Shown one piece after another: positions 60,225 to 64,000 of a stretch of DNA of 64,000 bases. The notes under the pieces are model-generated. The model saw only the letters and a program-made list of their open reading frames with translations, was not told the origin of the DNA and ran no database searches. The translations under genes were made by a program, and so were the position numbers. Source of the stretch: Paragordius varius (Eukaryota; Nematomorpha); NCBI GenBank assembly GCA_964247055.1, contig OZ176051.1, positions 6,944,001 through 7,008,000 on the forward strand. Reading direction: 5' to 3'. The first letter of the stretch is position 1; every line of letters begins with the position of its first letter.

Positions 60225-63200
60225 CTAAGTTATGGCAAACAAATTGACTATGGTTGGTGAAAAGGATGAGGTGGTCGTAGGCGTAGGAGAAGGTCCAACG
60301 CTGCCTGAGTTGCCACAATTTGTAGTCGGGGTGGCAACAACAACATTTTGTGATTTGTTTAGCGATGATGGTAAAGAAACCATAGAAAATTCTGAAGCTG
60401 TAGGCTGGGCGTTTACCGGTGTTTGGTGTGGTTGTTGTAAAATAACGGTATATTTTTGAGGTGTGCCTGCTCCCACTATGGGAGGACCACCTATGGATTG
60501 AACATTTGTCGAATGGGATAAAACAATGTTTTTATTAGGAGCATTATTACTGTTTAAATTTGTGTTTGTCGTCGAGGGAATGAGTAACGATAAAGTTTTG
60601 TACTTTTGATTTAGGTTATTTGTGTTATAGATTGTTGCATTATTAGCAATAAGCGAGGCATTGGATAATTTGGTAGAGGTGTTAGCCATATGCAATGATG
60701 AAGCATTACGATTAGCAAGGATAGAACTCATCGAAGGGGTAATAGTTAGCCCGCTTGAATTTGTTGTGGTCATTGGTAAAATTATAGGTGAGAGAGTTTG
60801 ATTTTCTTTGTAAGTCGTTAAATTAGATGTCCCTGAAACAAAGAATTTGTTTGATGAGTATTGTTGATTGATTCCGATACCGCCGTTTCCCAATAAATTT
60901 AATGTTTTATTAACACCACCTGGATTATTATTACTCACGTTGAGTTTAGATAATCCTTCCCTATTGATAACAATAAAATTATTGTTGTTATTGCTTAAGC
61001 TTGTTAAATTTATGTTAATGGGATTAATGATTTGTTGTTTGGCATGTACATTTCCTGGGCTAGGTCGTAAAAGATTAATATTACTAACCACCGAGCCGGC
61101 TATGTAAGTATTAGATTGATGATGTTGGGTAGCCATTACGATAGGTGTTAAAGATTTTGTTCCACCACTGTTTATATGGTTTACGTTTTGTATCAAATGG
61201 TTAGCGGTATTTAGATTAGGGCTATTGTTTGCGTTATTATTTGATATGCTAACTAACTTAAATAAATTATTGGTTGCTAAATTATTGATAATGTTATGTG
61301 TTATGGATGAGGTGACTGTTATTTGATTAGCATTATTATTATTATTAACATTATTTGTAGCGATGTTTGATATGTGGATTCTATTAAGGGTTTGTACATC
61401 CCGTGTTTCAACTTCATGATGAAGTGTTTTGTTAATTTGTGTCAAGAGAGTGTTGTTATAATATTTGTTGGCAGATAACGATGTAATCGAAGGCGTATGT
61501 GATTTATTATTGTTATTAAAGTTTATGGGTGAAATTTGATTATTTGTAATCAACATATATGTACTGTTATTATTAACGCTATTACTCCCAATGTTACCAG
61601 TATTGTTAAAGGCGGTATTACAAATGGCTGACTCTAAATGGCTATGGGATCCCAGCAAAGAGGATGATATTGTAGAATTATGTGATGATGATGATGTCAT
61701 ATATACATTCTGTACTGATTTTTGTAGATTTCGATTATAAGAATTGAAGGTGTTATACTGTGTTTGTGGTGGTAACAAAATGTAATCACCAATGAGCGTT
61801 ACCGTGGCTTCAGATGGTGCCATATTATGGTTGTTTGTGGGTGGTGCCACATTCAATATCTGATTATTTGTTCCCAATTTAACTTGCATCAAGTTGGATA
61901 GGTGGTGATTATTTGTACTACTATTAAAATTGGAGTTCCCAACGCCAAGTATTTGTTGAGGGTGTGGAGCTAACTTTATTGATGGAGTAGTAGAAGTAGT
62001 AGTAGCAGATAGCGTGTGAGATGAATTATCCGTTACTATAATGAATGAAGGAGATTGGGAACCGCTCACGCTAATATACTTGATGTTTGATAGGTCAGCC
62101 ACATTCAAGACCATGTACTGAGATGTGGACGTGGAAGGGATTATTCTTTGGAGCTGTGATATTTGTTGTTGCGGTTGACCTGATTCGTTAGCACCTGATG
62201 GTCGTTTGTTAGATGTGGCGGAAGGTATTCCTGCTGTATTATTTACTTTATGGCGTATAGAAGAAGAGGACGATAGATTATTGGCAGCATTAAGGTTGTG
62301 TGCTGCAAAAAAGTAGGTTGAAGTATTAACATTGTAATTCACGGGTATGGCGGGAGAATCGGCATTAGCCAACAATTGAATGTGAGATTTTGTCGTGAGT
62401 TGATGTGGGTGATATTGTTGTTGTTGCACAATAAGGGAATTATTTGATAGGTTTGAAGTACCGCTAGCCAGCGATTGTTTAATGAGTAAAAACTGTTGAG
62501 GTAAAAATTGACTTTGTGAAACTGTGGAGGGTGTAGGCATATTTGTACTTTGTGATGAAAATATACCCCTTAAAGCAACGTTAGGCGTTGAATTTTGCGT
62601 GTTATGTAATTGAGTAGCTGTAGTTAAATTCGTTGCGCCAAGTTGGTAGGAAGAGCCATATAAACCAGTGGCGTTAATATTTTGACTATTGATGGAGTAA
62701 GTAGTCGTAAACGATAGATTTGAAAGGGTTGTGTTAAATGTGGAACGGTTATTAACAGAGAAATATCGATTACCATTGTTGTTGTGGATATTGGTGGGTG
62801 TTATCGTATCTGAATTCACAGTAGCGTAAGTAGGCGTCGTTAAACCAATACTACTGATAGTTGAACCGTTTTGATTCAAATATATGGTTGTCGCGCTCAT
62901 AGGTGCCGGAGATTCAAACATACTCTTGAGAACGGGATTATTGTTTGTCAAATTGTAACTGTAATATCCAGCACTAGAGTTTGTCATATTGCTCGGGTGC
63001 ATAATGTATTGTTGTTGCTGCTGTTTTGATAGCGATTCGCTATAATATACAAAGTTATTATTTGTGCCATTGTTATTGTTCAACGAAAACGTATTATTAT
63101 ATATCGTATGCAAATTTGATGGAGTTGTTGTGAGACTGAGACTTCGGGGCACCAATATATTTCCCAACTTATGGCTGGTGTTATGTAATCCGGAATTTGG

Positions 63201-64000
63201 TATGGATGCATTTATTACGTGTTTTGTTTGTGGATGACTAGTGGTTGTATAACTATTATACAATGTATGATAGTTGTGTGGTATGGCAAACGATATATTA
63301 TCATTACCGAGATAGGCATAATTATTGATATTGTTATCATTGGCGTGATTCATTTGAGGATTATTATGATATTGTAAGGGCGTCGATAAAGGTAAGCAAA
63401 CTTTGGTACCACCTGGTCCAATGTTCAAAAGCGCAGGAGAGTTTTGAAGGAGTTGTGAAGTAGTGGGTTGTTGTGACTGATATGTGGAAGTATTTGATAA
63501 CATTTTACTCAGGTGCAATTGTGTGTTTCGTTTAAAGTATGTCCGTAAACACGTGGGTGTATGTTTAAGTCTTTTAGGGATGCTAATAAAAGAAGATATA
63601 AATATAATAACATTAAAAGATGATGAAAATAGCTCTTTTTAGCAATGAAAATTTGTTAAAAGAGACGTACTTAGACTTAACCCTTCCCATCATACCAACT
63701 ATGGAATTGGGTGCAATTAAGCGTTTGGGTGATACATTAACATCGAACATTGAAGGAATATTGTGAAGATTAGAATAACTAAGGGAGGTATTGGTGACAA
63801 ATAATCCAAATTAATAACATAAAATGAAAACTATAAATTTAGTTTAAACGTGAATACCCAGTGGATTTGTAAAAAATTTATCTAGAAAGATATGTATGAT
63901 CCAATACTTGAAAAATAATTACCCTTTATTCTGATTATTTTGATGTTGGTCATTTTGTTTTGCGGTTGTGGTTTTCCGATTAATGGCAGGTGAGTATGTG
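60225..64000 (-). CDS. Large Asn/Ser/Thr-rich protein, N-terminal part outside the window
   Basis: Not recognised. Three exons are visible: 63923 to the window edge, 63671-63778, and a very long last exon 60225-63582 (about 1118 codons without a stop in A+T-rich DNA, so surely coding). The phases match across both introns. The first part has a basic stretch (VSPKRLIAPNSIVGMMGRVK, then PKRLKHTPTCLRTYFKRN). The long exon is low-complexity: runs of Asn (up to five), Gln runs, many Ser/Thr, few acidic residues, and short hydrophobic motifs such as QYMVLNVADLSNIKYISVSG. This looks like the disordered activation region of a transcription regulator, but no DNA-binding or other domain is visible. The end FSPTIVNLFAIT then stop is taken as the true C-terminus. 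Confidence 0.8.

Overview
The window is very A+T-rich DNA of an intron-bearing animal. The genes I can identify are all animal housekeeping or signalling genes: RNF185, RNF10, an NDUFA4/NMES1-family protein, SPCS2, SLMAP, an LC8 dynein light chain, POP4 (RPP29), a metazoan-type fused mRNA capping enzyme (RNGTT) and a secreted EGF/discoidin protein. I built the gene models by hand from family alignments. In every model the exon phases close into whole codons, apart from one splice site in RNGTT. Many introns are only 22-29 nt long. Dicyemid mesozoans are a metazoan group I recall as having introns of this size, and myxozoans are another compact, A+T-rich possibility. I cannot decide the species from the sequence.

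Layout. RNF185 (minus, 490-2241) and RNF10 (plus, 2378-9217) are head to head. The NDUFA4-like gene (minus, 10663-11447) and SPCS2 (plus, 11582-12763) are also head to head. SLMAP (minus, 13982-25580) has 20 exons with two alternative tail-anchor last exons, and carries the whole LC8 gene (plus, 21834-23685) inside one of its introns. POP4 follows (minus, 27762-29181). Next comes about 9 kb of transposon-rich intergenic DNA (29182-38628). RNGTT (minus, 38629-48435) has 16 exons with all catalytic motifs present. After another repeat-rich gap comes the EGF/discoidin gene (plus, 53392-59620, 5' end not found), whose intron holds a 3.3-kb hAT transposon with an exact 8-bp target duplication. The window ends inside an Asn/Ser/Thr-rich gene that I do not recognise (minus, 60225 to the right edge).

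Mobile DNA is the other theme. Five foldback elements share the terminus ACCATTT, and most of them carry tandem units of about 21 bp at both ends even though the unit sequences differ between subfamilies; they look like one superfamily. There are also several palindromic TA-flanked MITEs, three elements that abut or lie within 12 nt of a splice site, a hAT-type MITE with perfect 8-bp duplications, two hAT transposase fossils, a LINE tail and a GC-rich composite repeat with a C20 tract and hairpins. I saw no CRISPR array, rRNA, tRNA or virus-like element.
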